64,000 nucleotides of DNA from Sphingopyxis sp. L1A2A (GTDB lineage Bacteria > Pseudomonadota > Alphaproteobacteria > Sphingomonadales > Sphingomonadaceae): assembly GCF_005502465.1 (NCBI RefSeq), contig NZ_SCOT01000011.1:40439-104438 (forward strand). The letters run 5' to 3'. Positions 43,879 through 53,106 of the stretch are shown one piece after another. The translations under genes and the position numbers were made by a program. Below the pieces are notes generated by a model. That model worked only from the letters and a program-made list of their open reading frames with translations, was not told where the DNA came from and did not search any database. Every line of letters begins with the position of its first letter. The first letter of the stretch is position 1.

Positions 43879-44889
43879 TTATTCGGCGGCTTCGACGAGA
43901 CGGTTTCCGTCGGGGCCATCGGCATAAAATTGCTCGAAATAGCGGCGGAAACGCAGGATCGGGCCGTCGCCATCGCACAGATAAGGCTGGGCGCGGTGGA
44001 TCTTGTTGTGCCAGATCGGAATATCGCCCTCGACGCCCTTTTGCCCGCAGGTATTCTCGATCGCCTGCTCGATCGCCTTTTCCTCGGGCGAACCCGGCGC
44101 AACCTTCGGGTGCGTGAAGCAAAAGCGCAGTTCGACATCGTCGGCTTCGACCGGGCTGGCGATGACCAGCAGCGACAGCTCAACAAGCCCGCTCAGCCGC
44201 GTGAACTTCTGCCCCGCCCCGTTCTGGATCGTTTCGACCGAATAGCTCAATTGCTTGCGCTCGCCCGACGGCAGATCGATGGTGCGATGCCCGCGCGCCA
44301 CGCTGCGCCGCCGGACACCCTCATAATCGGTCTCGCCCTCGGGCACCGCGTCCATCGCGTGAACATAGGCGAAATGGGCGACATCGACGCCATTCTCGGC
44401 GATTTCCTGCGGATTGCTGGCGAAGCGCCATTCGCGCTTGATCGGTGTGGCCCAGTCGGCGTCGGTAAATTCGGGATAGTCGATGACATCGAACGTCGGC
44501 AGGGCGCCATCGGGATGATACCAGGCCCAGATGACGCCGCTCTTTTCGGTCACCGGATAGGACTGGGCGAGCGCCTCGCGCTTAGCGCGCGGCGGGAAAG
44601 CATTGGCATAGGGAATGCTGCTGCAAAAGCCGTTGGGCCGGAATGCCCAGTGATGAAAGGGGCAGCGAATACTGTCACCCTCGACCGTGCCGCCATGGCC
44701 CATATGCGCGCCAAGATGCGGGCAATAGGCATCAAGAAGCCCAGCCTCTCCCTGCTCGTTACGGAACAGGACGAGGTCGCGACCGAAATAGCGGACCGGC
44801 CGCACATCGCCGACCGCGAGGTCGGAGCCATAGCCTATCCCGAACCAGCCATGCGGAATGGGCATCGGAAAGCGATCGACCTTTGGCAT
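43879..44889 (-). CDS. Rieske-type oxygenase (KshA/DAF-36-like)
   Basis: The 336-aa protein has Rieske ligands CPHLGAHMG and CPFHHW (residues ~56-82). The iron-site region is NGVDVAHFAYVH (~170). It shares the KshA-type layout with the protein at 19500 but diverges considerably. Steroid-active relatives include 9alpha-hydroxylases and cholesterol 7-desaturases. Position of attack is unknown. The ATG at 44889 has GGGAGACTGACG upstream. It is the first gene of the minus-strand module to the BVMO. Confidence 0.82.
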   Translation of the reverse strand: MPKVDRFPMPIPHGWFGIGYGSDLAVGDVRPVRYFGRDLVLFRNEQGEAGLLDAYCPHLGAHMGHGGTVEGDSIRCPFHHWAFRPNGFCSSIPYANAFPPRAKREALAQSYPVTEKSGVIWAWYHPDGALPTFDVIDYPEFTDADWATPIKREWRFASNPQEIAENGVDVAHFAYVHAMDAVPEGETDYEGVRRRSVARGHRTIDLPSGERKQLSYSVETIQNGAGQKFTRLSGLVELSLLVIASPVEADDVELRFCFTHPKVAPGSPEEKAIEQAIENTCGQKGVEGDIPIWHNKIHRAQPYLCDGDGPILRFRRYFEQFYADGPDGNRLVEAAE

Positions 44890-44977
44890 CGTCAGTCTCC
44901 CAGTTCATGCCATCTTTGAGCGACGGCCTTGGTCAGGAAGTGTATCGCCTGTTCGCCAAGAGGTAAGATCAAAATCG

Positions 44978-44992
44978 CGCACAGTTTGTGCG
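44978..44992. promoter_or_regulatory. 15-bp palindrome CGCACA-GTT-TGTGCG
   Basis: A perfect dyad lies between the Rieske gene (start 44889) and the 3' end of the LysR gene. It is 89-103 bp upstream of the Rieske operon start and differs from the TGCGTA dyad. It could be a LysR-type binding site (T-N11-A type dyads are expected for this family) but is close to hairpins too. Confidence 0.35.
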
Positions 44993-45028
44993 TGCTCGCG
45001 AACAATGGAGAGGTTCAGGGTCCGAACC

Positions 45029-45934
45029 CTAGTAGCGCGCGGCGAGCGATGCGGCCATCGACGGACGAATTTTCACGCGCGACGTTCGGCGGACCAGATA
45101 GTCGATGAAGGCGCGCGTCGCGACGGACATGATACCCGGTGAATAGACGACCCAGCATTCCCGATCATAGAAGGACCATTCCTCCTCAAGCGCGAGTATC
45201 CGCCCTTCGACCAGATCCTGGCGGACGACGCTGACCGGCAGGCTGGCGATGCCGAGACCCTTTCGCGCCGCGCTGCGTAGCGCGATGCCGCTGTTGCTCG
45301 CCCACCGGGGCTGAACCCGGACGCCGACGCCGTCGTTGAACGTGATCGACGCGCTGCGGTCGGTCAGGCAGTCATGTTCCGCTAGATCTTCGGGCTTTTT
45401 GGGCCAACCGCGGGCGGCGACGTATTCGGGCGCTGCGCACAGGCAATAGGAGAGATAGCCAAAGGTGCGCGCGCGCAGGTTCGAGTTCGGCAACACGCCA
45501 TAACGAATGACGATATCGAAGCTTTCCTGAACGATCTCATTCTCGTTCAGATAAGCGATGGGCTCGATCATGATCCCGGGATGTTCGGTGCTGAACTCCG
45601 CCAGCAACGCCGACATATAATCCGAACCGAAGATATCGCTCAGCCCGATCCGCAACCGCCCCACCGGCTCGGTGCTGTACAGGCCGACCTGCTTTTCGAC
45701 TTCGCCCAGCCGCTGTTGCAGCTGCGCGCATTCGCGATGAAAGCTCTCGCCCGCGCCGGTGAGCGACAGGCGGCGCGTCGTCCGGACGAGCAGCTGGACG
45801 CCCAGCCGCTCTTCCAGTTCATGCACCGTCTTGCTGATATAGGATTTGGAAAGGCCGAGCTGATCGCCCGCAGCCGTGAAGCTGCCCTGATCGACTACCG
45901 CCAGAAATTCCTCGATCCCGCGCCAGCTTGACAT
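45029..45934 (-). CDS. LysR-family transcriptional regulator
   Basis: The 301-aa protein has an N-terminal winged HTH (EEFLAVVDQGSFTAAGDQLGLSKSYISKTVHELE, residues ~8-42). A periplasmic-binding-like effector domain follows (~90-295). The ATG at 45934 follows AAGGTGGG; the TTG one codon earlier is not needed. It precedes the Rieske operon on the same strand and follows the amidohydrolase, so it may control either. Confidence 0.9.
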   Translation of the reverse strand: MSSWRGIEEFLAVVDQGSFTAAGDQLGLSKSYISKTVHELEERLGVQLLVRTTRRLSLTGAGESFHRECAQLQQRLGEVEKQVGLYSTEPVGRLRIGLSDIFGSDYMSALLAEFSTEHPGIMIEPIAYLNENEIVQESFDIVIRYGVLPNSNLRARTFGYLSYCLCAAPEYVAARGWPKKPEDLAEHDCLTDRSASITFNDGVGVRVQPRWASNSGIALRSAARKGLGIASLPVSVVRQDLVEGRILALEEEWSFYDRECWVVYSPGIMSVATRAFIDYLVRRTSRVKIRPSMAASLAARY

Positions 45935-46014
45935 CAACCCACCTTAAAGGCCGGGATGTATCAGCCCCCATCGCTTGAATGCAATCGCCTATTCCCGCAC
46001 CCGGCGCAGGCGGC

Positions 46015-47208
46015 CTACTCGGCCGCCTGCTTGACGAACAGTTCGCGGCGCGGGCCGATTTCGCCTGCGATTTTCCAAAGCGCGTCGGCATCGACATCAT
46101 AGACGTCGAGCGCGTTGATGCCGAGCATCGCCTGAATATCGTCGTCAGGCAATCCGCCAAGACTGGCCGACATTTTTTCGAAGGTGTGCGGCCAGGTGCC
46201 TTCGGGATGCGGATAATCGGTGCCCCACAGGATGCGATCGACGCCAATGTCATAATAGGCCTGCGTCGTTTCCTCGTCGGGCAGCGCCGAACAGCCGACC
46301 CAGATGTTGCGCGCAAAATACTCGCTCGGTTTCATGCTCATATTGGCATAATAATCGCCGAGCTTTCCGCTCGTATGCTTGGCCGAAGCGCGGATATCCA
46401 TCAGCTGCATCACCCACGGGAACCAGAATTCGCCGCCCGCCTCGGTGAAGCAAACCTTCAGCTTCGGATATTCCTCGAACACGCCGCCAAAGGTCATCGC
46501 CCACAGCGGCCGCGTCATCCAGAAAGCGAATTCGCACAGGAAGGTACCGATCCAGCCGGGCTGCGTGGTGTCATAGGCAGGCGCGGCGCCCGAGTGGAAA
46601 TGAAGCGGCATGTTCATTTCCTGGAGCATCGCCCAGATGCGGTGATATTTGGTGTGATTATAGAGGTCGTAGCCGTCGGTGAGCGCAGGGAAAAACACGC
46701 CCTTCAGGCCGTGGCGCTTCGCCCATTCGATCTCTTTCGCGGTCTCGTCGATGTCATAAAGCGCCGGGATGACCGCGAGCCCGATGCGGCGGTGCGGGTC
46801 GTCCTGGCAGAATTCGGCAAGCCAGCGATTGTGCGCCCGCGCGCCGGCCCATTGCAGCTCGGCGCGCGAAGCCGAAGGCCGGAGGCCAATGTCGGCGCCA
46901 AAGGGCGGCGCGTTGCGTTCGGTGATCCCGTCGGGAAACAGGACTTCGGCGGCGACACCGTCGCCGTCGAGCACGCGGTTGCGGATGGTGCCATCCCACG
47001 CGCCCTCGAGCCCGTCGCCGACGCGGGCGCGCCACTTGTTGTTGAAGTCGTCGATCAGGAAGCGTTTTTCATGCTCTTCGCGCGCCTTGATCTCGAGCTG
47101 AACCGTCTCGTCGAACTGCTGATGATATTTCGATTCCAGATAGCTCCGATATTTTTCGGGGGGCAGGCCGACATGGCCGTCCGACGAAATGACAAGATAA
47201 CGATCCAC
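46015..47208 (-). CDS. Amidohydrolase family 2 protein (ACMSD-like)
   Basis: The ~397-aa TIM-barrel protein has SSDGHVG near the start, LHFHSG in the middle, and RILWGTDYPHPEGTWP near the end. The last fits the catalytic aspartate of the ACMSD/decarboxylase amidohydrolases. The first metal motif lacks the second histidine (DGHVG). I chose GTG at 47208, 5 bp after GGAG; ATGs at 47244/47247 lie further upstream. It may decarboxylate or hydrolyse an aromatic or ring-derived acid. Confidence 0.82.
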   Translation of the reverse strand: MDRYLVISSDGHVGLPPEKYRSYLESKYHQQFDETVQLEIKAREEHEKRFLIDDFNNKWRARVGDGLEGAWDGTIRNRVLDGDGVAAEVLFPDGITERNAPPFGADIGLRPSASRAELQWAGARAHNRWLAEFCQDDPHRRIGLAVIPALYDIDETAKEIEWAKRHGLKGVFFPALTDGYDLYNHTKYHRIWAMLQEMNMPLHFHSGAAPAYDTTQPGWIGTFLCEFAFWMTRPLWAMTFGGVFEEYPKLKVCFTEAGGEFWFPWVMQLMDIRASAKHTSGKLGDYYANMSMKPSEYFARNIWVGCSALPDEETTQAYYDIGVDRILWGTDYPHPEGTWPHTFEKMSASLGGLPDDDIQAMLGINALDVYDVDADALWKIAGEIGPRRELFVKQAAE

Positions 47209-47316
47209 ACTCTCTCTCCAGTTTTCATCCCCGCGCACGGCCATCATTCGCCGCGCACGCCATGGTCAGACACTATGCGCTTCGCCCGCCGGATAAAGCG
47301 GGTCGGCGCGAACGAT

Positions 47317-48567
47317 CTATCGCTCGTCATGGACAATATGCCGGACGAGCGCAGGCAGCAGATGGCTCAGCAGCAAGGCGCCGCCGATTGCCGCGGCAAT
47401 CGCGAACGGCGCCGGACGCGACCATTGATAGGCGGCGGATGCGAGGACCGGCGGTAGGGTGATCGATGCCCCGGCAATAAAGGTGATCGCCGAGGCGATC
47501 GCTACCTGATCCTCGCTCGATCCCGCGAGCGACGCCGCCGCACTGAACCCGGGGCGGGCCAGTCCGTAGCCGAAACTGGCAAGGACAAAGCCCAAGGCGG
47601 CGGCCTGCACACCTCCGTCGAATACGGCCAGAAGATTACCGGCAAAGGCAAATCCGGTGCCGATCCGCATCATCGCGAGCGGCGATGGAGAAAACAGCCG
47701 GACGAAGCCCCATTGGCCGAGCAGCGCGGCCGCGGCGGCGGCAGTCATCGCAAGCCCAATCATCCGCTGTGCCGCCAGCGGATCTTCGGCCATCCGGTCG
47801 ATGATCACGAAACCGATGGTATAGAGGTTGATCGCCTGCGCCGAGCAGAGCAGCAATCCGAAGCTCAGATGATGCCCAACCCCCTTGCGCCGCCACACCT
47901 GCGCGAGCGACATATTCGGCGCGCCCCCGGGTACCGACGCACCATCAAGCCTGTCGCGCGGGAGACAAACGAAGGCCCCGGCAAGAGCGAAACCGCCGAG
48001 CAGCGCAAAGCCGAGCATCGGTCCGAGCGGCCCCAGCGGATCGACGATCATCGCGGGCGCGATCGCTGGTCCGACGATTGTGCCGAGGCTAAGTGCGCCA
48101 GCCAGCGTCGTGATCGCCCGCGTTCGCGCGGCGCCGGTAGTCTCGGCCGCGATCAGCGCCTGCGTCGCGGTGGCGGCCGCCGAGCCGAGCAGGCCATAGG
48201 TCGACCGTAATATCGAAAAGAGAAGGAAGGCGGCGAAAGGCGTGAGCAGCCCCAGCAGGCCAAGTTCGACCGACAGCGCGCAGCCGCTCATCGACACGAC
48301 GAAGCCGACGAGCCCCGCCCGGATATAGGGGTTGGGGCCCTTGCGCTCGATCCGCGACACCCAGAATGGGGCGCTGATCGCCCAGGTCAGCGCCGATAGC
48401 GAGAAGATGCCCGCGACCAGAAAATCCGGAATCTGCAACATCCGGCCGATCGTCGGCATGATCGACACCAGCCCGATATTGCCGATCGCGGTGAGGAAGG
48501 TCACCGCCCCGAGAAAGGGCAGGACCCACCGCGACCCGGTGCGCGGCGGATCCAGAACCACTGACAC
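47317..48567 (-). CDS. MFS transporter
   Basis: The 416-aa protein has about 12 hydrophobic segments and a positive loop-2 region (FWVSRIERKGPNP). It follows the TonB receptor by 16 bp on the same strand. A receptor-permease pair suggests uptake of one substrate across both membranes. The GTG at 48567 is inferred from the frame. No strong ribosome site is visible. Confidence 0.85.
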   Translation of the reverse strand: MSVVLDPPRTGSRWVLPFLGAVTFLTAIGNIGLVSIMPTIGRMLQIPDFLVAGIFSLSALTWAISAPFWVSRIERKGPNPYIRAGLVGFVVSMSGCALSVELGLLGLLTPFAAFLLFSILRSTYGLLGSAAATATQALIAAETTGAARTRAITTLAGALSLGTIVGPAIAPAMIVDPLGPLGPMLGFALLGGFALAGAFVCLPRDRLDGASVPGGAPNMSLAQVWRRKGVGHHLSFGLLLCSAQAINLYTIGFVIIDRMAEDPLAAQRMIGLAMTAAAAAALLGQWGFVRLFSPSPLAMMRIGTGFAFAGNLLAVFDGGVQAAALGFVLASFGYGLARPGFSAAASLAGSSEDQVAIASAITFIAGASITLPPVLASAAYQWSRPAPFAIAAAIGGALLLSHLLPALVRHIVHDER

Positions 48568-48583
48568 GCCGACCCCGCCGCGG

Positions 48584-50887
48584 TTAGAAGCGGATGCGAA
48601 GTTCGCCGCCGAAACTGCGCGGATCGCCGTACTGGCCGAGCGTGAGGACGCCGAGGTTGATCGCGCTGACTTTATACTCCTTGTCGGTCAGATTCTTCCC
48701 CCACAGCGCAAGTTCGGCGGTCGTCCCGCCGCCGAGTTCGATCCCTATGAGCGCGATGCGCCCGTCGAGCAGGCCATAGGACGGCATCTTGGCCAGTGGA
48801 TCGGGGGTGATCGACGAGAACTGGCTGCTCCGCCAGCTGTAGTTCAGGCTTGTCTCCAGCCGCTCGGCGCCGACATCGTGGCGATAGAGCGCGCCGGCCT
48901 GATAATTCCATTTGGGTACGCGCGAGAGCACATAGGTGTCGGTCACGTCGGTGCCGTCGGGAAGGATGAAATCGGTGTAGCGCGCATCGACGTAACCGCC
49001 GCCGAAGTTGAAGCTCAGCCCCTCGACCGGGCGCAACGTTCCTTCGACCTCGAAGCCGGTGAATTTCGCCTTCCCCGCGTTGATGATGTTCGTCGTCACC
49101 AGCGACGGGACGAACACGCCGGCCTGAAAATCCTTGTAGATCGAATGATAGACCGCTGCGCTGAGATTAAGCGCGTTACCGAAGCCCCCATATTTTACCC
49201 CGAGCTCGAACGATGTCAGCTTTTCCGGATTATAGGGCGTCAGGAAGGCGGCGTTGGTCGCAGCGGTATCGTTGATCCCGCCGCTCTTGAAACCAGTCGC
49301 CACGCGCCCATAGATCGAGAAATCGGGCTGGACTTTATAGAGGATGTTGAGTTCAGGGTTGAACCGCTTCCAAACTCCGGAATTTTCGAGCGGGCTGAGG
49401 TCGGTATAGCCGATCCCTCCCGCGCCCGGTCGCGCGCCCGCTGCCGGGCCGCCGCTGCGGGTGACCGGATTGCCGTTCACGTCGCGCAGGAACACGCCCG
49501 ACCCCGGGGCGGCCGGATTGACGCGATAGGCAGAGTTGGAAAGCAGCAACTCATGAGCATGCTTGGATTCGCGCGTATAGCGAAGCCCCACCGATGCCGT
49601 GAGCTTCTCGTCGAGCGCCCGCGGTGTCCAAGCGAGCTGGCCATAGCCGGCATAGGATCTGGACCCGCCTCCGCGTTCGCTGATGTCGAAGGCATTGCCC
49701 CCGAACTGGAAGTTCCAGCGCGGATTGAACACGTCATAATCGTCGTCGAGATAGAAGGCGCCCAGCGTGTATTTGAAGTCGCCGACGGTCCCGATCGCCT
49801 GCAGTTCCTGGGTGAACTGCTTGTAATTATTGTCGAGAATGATGCGCAGCAGGTCGAGCGGGCTGCCGTCGAAATCGCTCGCCGACCGGGTTATTGCGGT
49901 CCGCCGTGCAGTAATCGATTTGAGCGTGAGGTCGCCGATACCGGGTTCCCATTCGAGCGTCAGCGCGTGACCGTTGGTGCGATAGTCACTGCGCAGCGCG
50001 CTTTGCGCCCCGATTTCGCGCGTCCGTCCGCTCACGACATAGGGCCTGAGCAGCGCGTTGACGAACGCGGTCGCGCCGGATCCGGTGACCGCGGTGGCGG
50101 CAAGCTGGTTCGGCGTGCCTTTGCTGTCCGAAATGTCGTAGCTGTAGAGCGCACTAAAGCTGCCCGACGGGCGCCACAAAAGATCAGCGCGCGCTGCCCA
50201 CAATTCTTCCTCGCCGAAATTCTGCTTGCGCACCGAATTGCGATAATAGCCGCCGTCGAGCTTGGTGATCAGGCCGACCTTGGCGCTGAAACCGGCCACC
50301 TCGGGCAGGTCGACCGAAATCCGCTGGTTGAACTGGCCCCAGCTTCCGGCGCCGGCCAGATACTGGCCGCCGAATTCGCCGCTCGGCTTGCGAGTAATCA
50401 GATTGACCGCGCCGCCGATCGTGTTCTTGCCGTACAGGGTGCCCTGCGGCCCACGCAACACCTCGACCCGCTCCAGGTCGACGGTGTCGAAGGCCGCCCC
50501 GGTCGACTTTCCGATCGGTACGCCATCGATGTAAAGACCGACCGGCTGATCGCGGGCGAGGCTGGTGTCAGCCGAGGGAGAAAGACCGCGAATGGTAATC
50601 AACGGGCCGAAACTGTTGCCGATCGTTTCGTTGATCTGGATGTTCGGAACAATGGTCGCGATGTCGGTGACAGTCCGGACTTGCGCCCGATCGATCGCCG
50701 CGCCGCCAACCGCGGAAACCGAGATCGGTACGTCGATCAGCCGTTCCTCGCGGCGCTGCGCGGTAACGACGATCTCTCCATCGCCGGCCTGAGCATCCTG
50801 ACTCTCCGCCTCTTGGGCCAGCACCAGCGACGAGCTCAACGCAGTCGCGACCATGACCGCCGCCAAAGCGGCTTTCAGAATTGCCAT
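48584..50887 (-). CDS. TonB-dependent outer-membrane receptor
   Basis: The 767-aa protein has a signal peptide (residues 1-~24), GEIVVTAQRREERLIDVPIS as the TonB-box region, and the plug motif VEVLRGPQGTLYG with NTIGGAVNLI. The barrel ends ELRIRF. The ATG at 50887 has GAGGGAGGAATT upstream. No TGCGTA dyad is seen upstream, unlike the other two receptors, so it may lie outside that regulon. It is followed by an MFS permease. Confidence 0.93.
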   Translation of the reverse strand: MAILKAALAAVMVATALSSSLVLAQEAESQDAQAGDGEIVVTAQRREERLIDVPISVSAVGGAAIDRAQVRTVTDIATIVPNIQINETIGNSFGPLITIRGLSPSADTSLARDQPVGLYIDGVPIGKSTGAAFDTVDLERVEVLRGPQGTLYGKNTIGGAVNLITRKPSGEFGGQYLAGAGSWGQFNQRISVDLPEVAGFSAKVGLITKLDGGYYRNSVRKQNFGEEELWAARADLLWRPSGSFSALYSYDISDSKGTPNQLAATAVTGSGATAFVNALLRPYVVSGRTREIGAQSALRSDYRTNGHALTLEWEPGIGDLTLKSITARRTAITRSASDFDGSPLDLLRIILDNNYKQFTQELQAIGTVGDFKYTLGAFYLDDDYDVFNPRWNFQFGGNAFDISERGGGSRSYAGYGQLAWTPRALDEKLTASVGLRYTRESKHAHELLLSNSAYRVNPAAPGSGVFLRDVNGNPVTRSGGPAAGARPGAGGIGYTDLSPLENSGVWKRFNPELNILYKVQPDFSIYGRVATGFKSGGINDTAATNAAFLTPYNPEKLTSFELGVKYGGFGNALNLSAAVYHSIYKDFQAGVFVPSLVTTNIINAGKAKFTGFEVEGTLRPVEGLSFNFGGGYVDARYTDFILPDGTDVTDTYVLSRVPKWNYQAGALYRHDVGAERLETSLNYSWRSSQFSSITPDPLAKMPSYGLLDGRIALIGIELGGGTTAELALWGKNLTDKEYKVSAINLGVLTLGQYGDPRSFGGELRIRF

Positions 50888-51298
50888 AATTCCTCCCTCG
50901 TCCCGCGACGGCTGGGTTCAACCATCGCGCTTCAGGCTTCTCCATGTTCGGCCCGATAGCTGCTCTCAGGATAATCGAGGAGCCACGACGGTAAAGCGCG
51001 CCATGGTGGCCACACTGTTCACCCCGGTGGCGAATAGGGGCGATGTGCCGGGGCACTCAAGCCGCTCGTTTCGGGGTCGATGACGCTTCCTTCACAAAGG
51101 GCATCAAGGGCAGCGGGCGTGAGACTGGCTTTTGGACTAGGGACGTCCCACCTTCGGCTTGAATCCAAGAAAAACGGGTAAGAAATCAGGACATTATTGG
51201 CGCGGAAACCAGTCCAAAGCTGGCGAAATCTGTCTAGCTGACAGACCGCATTCTGCACCGGCATCCCTATGTTTTCAGCCGAAACTTCCGGCACCGGC
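50888..51298. other. Intergenic region without a recognisable gene
   Basis: This 411-bp stretch holds the leader of the third TonB-receptor gene and the 3' flank of tRNA-Gln. I found no credible small gene, riboswitch or dyad of the TGCGTA type in it. Confidence 0.5.
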
Positions 51299-51373
51299 TG
51301 GCTGGGGCGGCAGGATTCGAACCTGCGAATGGCGGCATCAAAAGCCGCTGCCTTACCACTTGGCGACGCCCCA
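51299..51373 (-). tRNA. tRNA-Gln (anticodon TTG)
   Basis: On the minus strand, acceptor 5' TGGGGCG (51367-51373) pairs with CGCCCCA (51303-51309). The anticodon loop CTTTTGA gives TTG. The T arm has GGTTCGAATCC. The discriminator G and an encoded CCA follow. The fold is complete and 75 nt long including CCA. Confidence 0.96.
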
Positions 51374-51394
51374 ACGGGCCGGTGCGAGGCGCGC

Positions 51395-51421
51395 TCTATA
51401 ACGCGCCGCCGCCTATTGCAA
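51395..51421 (-). promoter_or_regulatory. Possible tRNA-Gln promoter
   Basis: On the minus strand TTGCAA (51416-51421) and TATAGA (51395-51400) are 15 bp apart, a slightly short spacing. The -10 would place the transcript start about 14 bp before the tRNA. The sequence is GC-rich and also could form a hairpin after ilvE. Confidence 0.3.
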
Positions 51422-51429
51422 GGCGGCGC

Positions 51430-52515
51430 TTAGAGCCGGGTCACCCAGCGGTCCGGATCGGCGGCGCGGCCGCGCTGGATGTCGACGAGCTTGTCCTTGA
51501 GCATTCCGGTCACCTGGCCGGGACCGCCGGCGCCGATGGTAAAGCTGTCCTGCCCACGCGTCACCTTGCCGACCGGGGTCACCACCGCGGCGGTGCCGCA
51601 GGCAAAGCTCTCGGTCAGGCGGCCGCTTTCCGCATCGGCCTGCCACTGGTCGATCGCATAGGGTTCTTCGCGCACCGTCAACCCGGCGCCGCGCGCCAGC
51701 GTGATGATCGCGTCACGCGTGATCCCGGGCAGGATCGTGCCGGTCAGCGGCGGCGTAACGATGCTGCCGTCATCGAACACGAAGAACATGTTCATCCCGC
51801 CCAGTTCCTCGATCCAGCGATGTTCGGCGGCGTCGAGGAAAACGACCTGGTCGTGCCCCTTGGAAATGGCCTCGCGCTGCGCGATCAGACTGGAGGCATA
51901 ATTGCCGCCACATTTGGCAGCGCCGGTGCCGCCGGGCGCGGCGCGGGTGTAATCTTCCGACACCCACAGCGAAATCGCCGGCGCGCCCGATTTGAAATAA
52001 TTGCCGACCGGCGAGGTGATGACGAGGAACTGATATTCGGCCGCGGGCTTCACCCCCAGAAACACCTCGCTCGCGAACATGAAGGGGCGCAGGTACAGCG
52101 CGCCGCCGTCAACCGGCGGGAACCAGGCGGCGTCGGCAGCGACGGCTTCCTTGACCGCCGCGATGAACAAATCCTCGGGCATTTCGGCCATCGCCATGCG
52201 CCGCGCGCTGGCGTTGAAGCGCGCCGCATTGGCCTCGACCCGGAACAGCGCCATCGACCCGTCGTCGAGCCGATACGCCTTCAGCCCCTCGAAAATTTCC
52301 TGCGCATAATGGAGCACCGCGGTCGCGGGATCGAGCGTTAGCGGCCCGCGCGGCATCACCTGCGCGTCGTGCCAGCCCTTGCCCTCGGTGTAGCGGATCG
52401 ACACCATATGATCGGTAAAGACGCGCCCAAACACCGGATCGGCGATCGCTGCCGCGCGTACATCGTCCGCAACGCGATTGGGGTGCGGCAGATGGGTAAA
52501 TGCGGGAGCGGACAT
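51430..52515 (-). CDS. ilvE: Branched-chain amino acid aminotransferase
   Basis: The 361-aa class IV PLP enzyme has the Schiff-base lysine in GAAKCGGNYASS (~residue 200), HYAQEIFEGLKAYR, EELGGMNMFFV and ESFACGTAAVV, matching type II IlvE. It moves amino groups between glutamate and branched-chain 2-oxo acids. The ATG at 52515 is selected over a 5' extension of 16 residues, which lacks family similarity. It is divergent from the MarR gene. Confidence 0.94.
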   Translation of the reverse strand: MSAPAFTHLPHPNRVADDVRAAAIADPVFGRVFTDHMVSIRYTEGKGWHDAQVMPRGPLTLDPATAVLHYAQEIFEGLKAYRLDDGSMALFRVEANAARFNASARRMAMAEMPEDLFIAAVKEAVAADAAWFPPVDGGALYLRPFMFASEVFLGVKPAAEYQFLVITSPVGNYFKSGAPAISLWVSEDYTRAAPGGTGAAKCGGNYASSLIAQREAISKGHDQVVFLDAAEHRWIEELGGMNMFFVFDDGSIVTPPLTGTILPGITRDAIITLARGAGLTVREEPYAIDQWQADAESGRLTESFACGTAAVVTPVGKVTRGQDSFTIGAGGPGQVTGMLKDKLVDIQRGRAADPDRWVTRL

Positions 52516-52593
52516 GCGAAAACACCTGTGGCTGAGCGGTCTATGGAGCGCGCCTCTTGCCAAAGACGGGCGCGGCGCGCAACGATAGTCACC

Positions 52594-53106
52594 ATGGCCG
52601 AGGAAAATTTTCTTTCACAAGTCCCCGCTGCGTCTGCTCTTTTCTTGCGCGAAGACGAAGTGCGCCGCGGCATCGAATTTCTGTTTTTCGCGCACGCCTC
52701 GCTGTGGCGCTCGATCGACGCGCAGCTCGCCGAGCAGGAATTGGGCCGTGCACATTACCGCGCGCTCTATTTCATCGCGCGGCAACCCGGCCTAACGATT
52801 TCGGACCTGCTCGCGCTGCTGGGCATCACCAAACAGTCGCTGGGGCGGGTCGTGAAAGAGCTGGAAGCGCGCGACATGCTGACCACACGGCCCGGCAATC
52901 GCGACCGGCGGCAAAAGGAACTGCGCCTGACCGAGACCGGCCGCACGATCGAAGCCGCAATCTTTGCGCTGCTGCGCGACACGATGAGCCGCGCCTATAC
53001 CCATGCCGGACAACAGGCGGTGACCGGATTCTGGCACGTCAGCGAGGCCCTCGTCCCGGTACGCGACCGCAAACGCATTGCGGCGCTGGGGCGCGATCCG
53101 GCTTAG
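52594..53106 (+). CDS. MarR-family transcriptional regulator
   Basis: The 170-aa protein has a winged helix core (GLTISDLLALLGITKQSLGRVVKELEARDMLTTRPGNRDRRQKELRLTETG region at residues ~65-120), the classical MarR wing. It dimerises through N- and C-terminal helices. It is divergent from ilvE and convergent with proC (4-bp overlap). Ligand unknown. Confidence 0.88.
   Translation: MAEENFLSQVPAASALFLREDEVRRGIEFLFFAHASLWRSIDAQLAEQELGRAHYRALYFIARQPGLTISDLLALLGITKQSLGRVVKELEARDMLTTRPGNRDRRQKELRLTETGRTIEAAIFALLRDTMSRAYTHAGQQAVTGFWHVSEALVPVRDRKRIAALGRDPA

Noticed and set aside
48332..50959. An open frame of 875 codons on the plus strand
   Set aside because: It lies antisense to the third TonB receptor, which has a full set of plug and barrel motifs. 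The antisense product has no recognisable domain.
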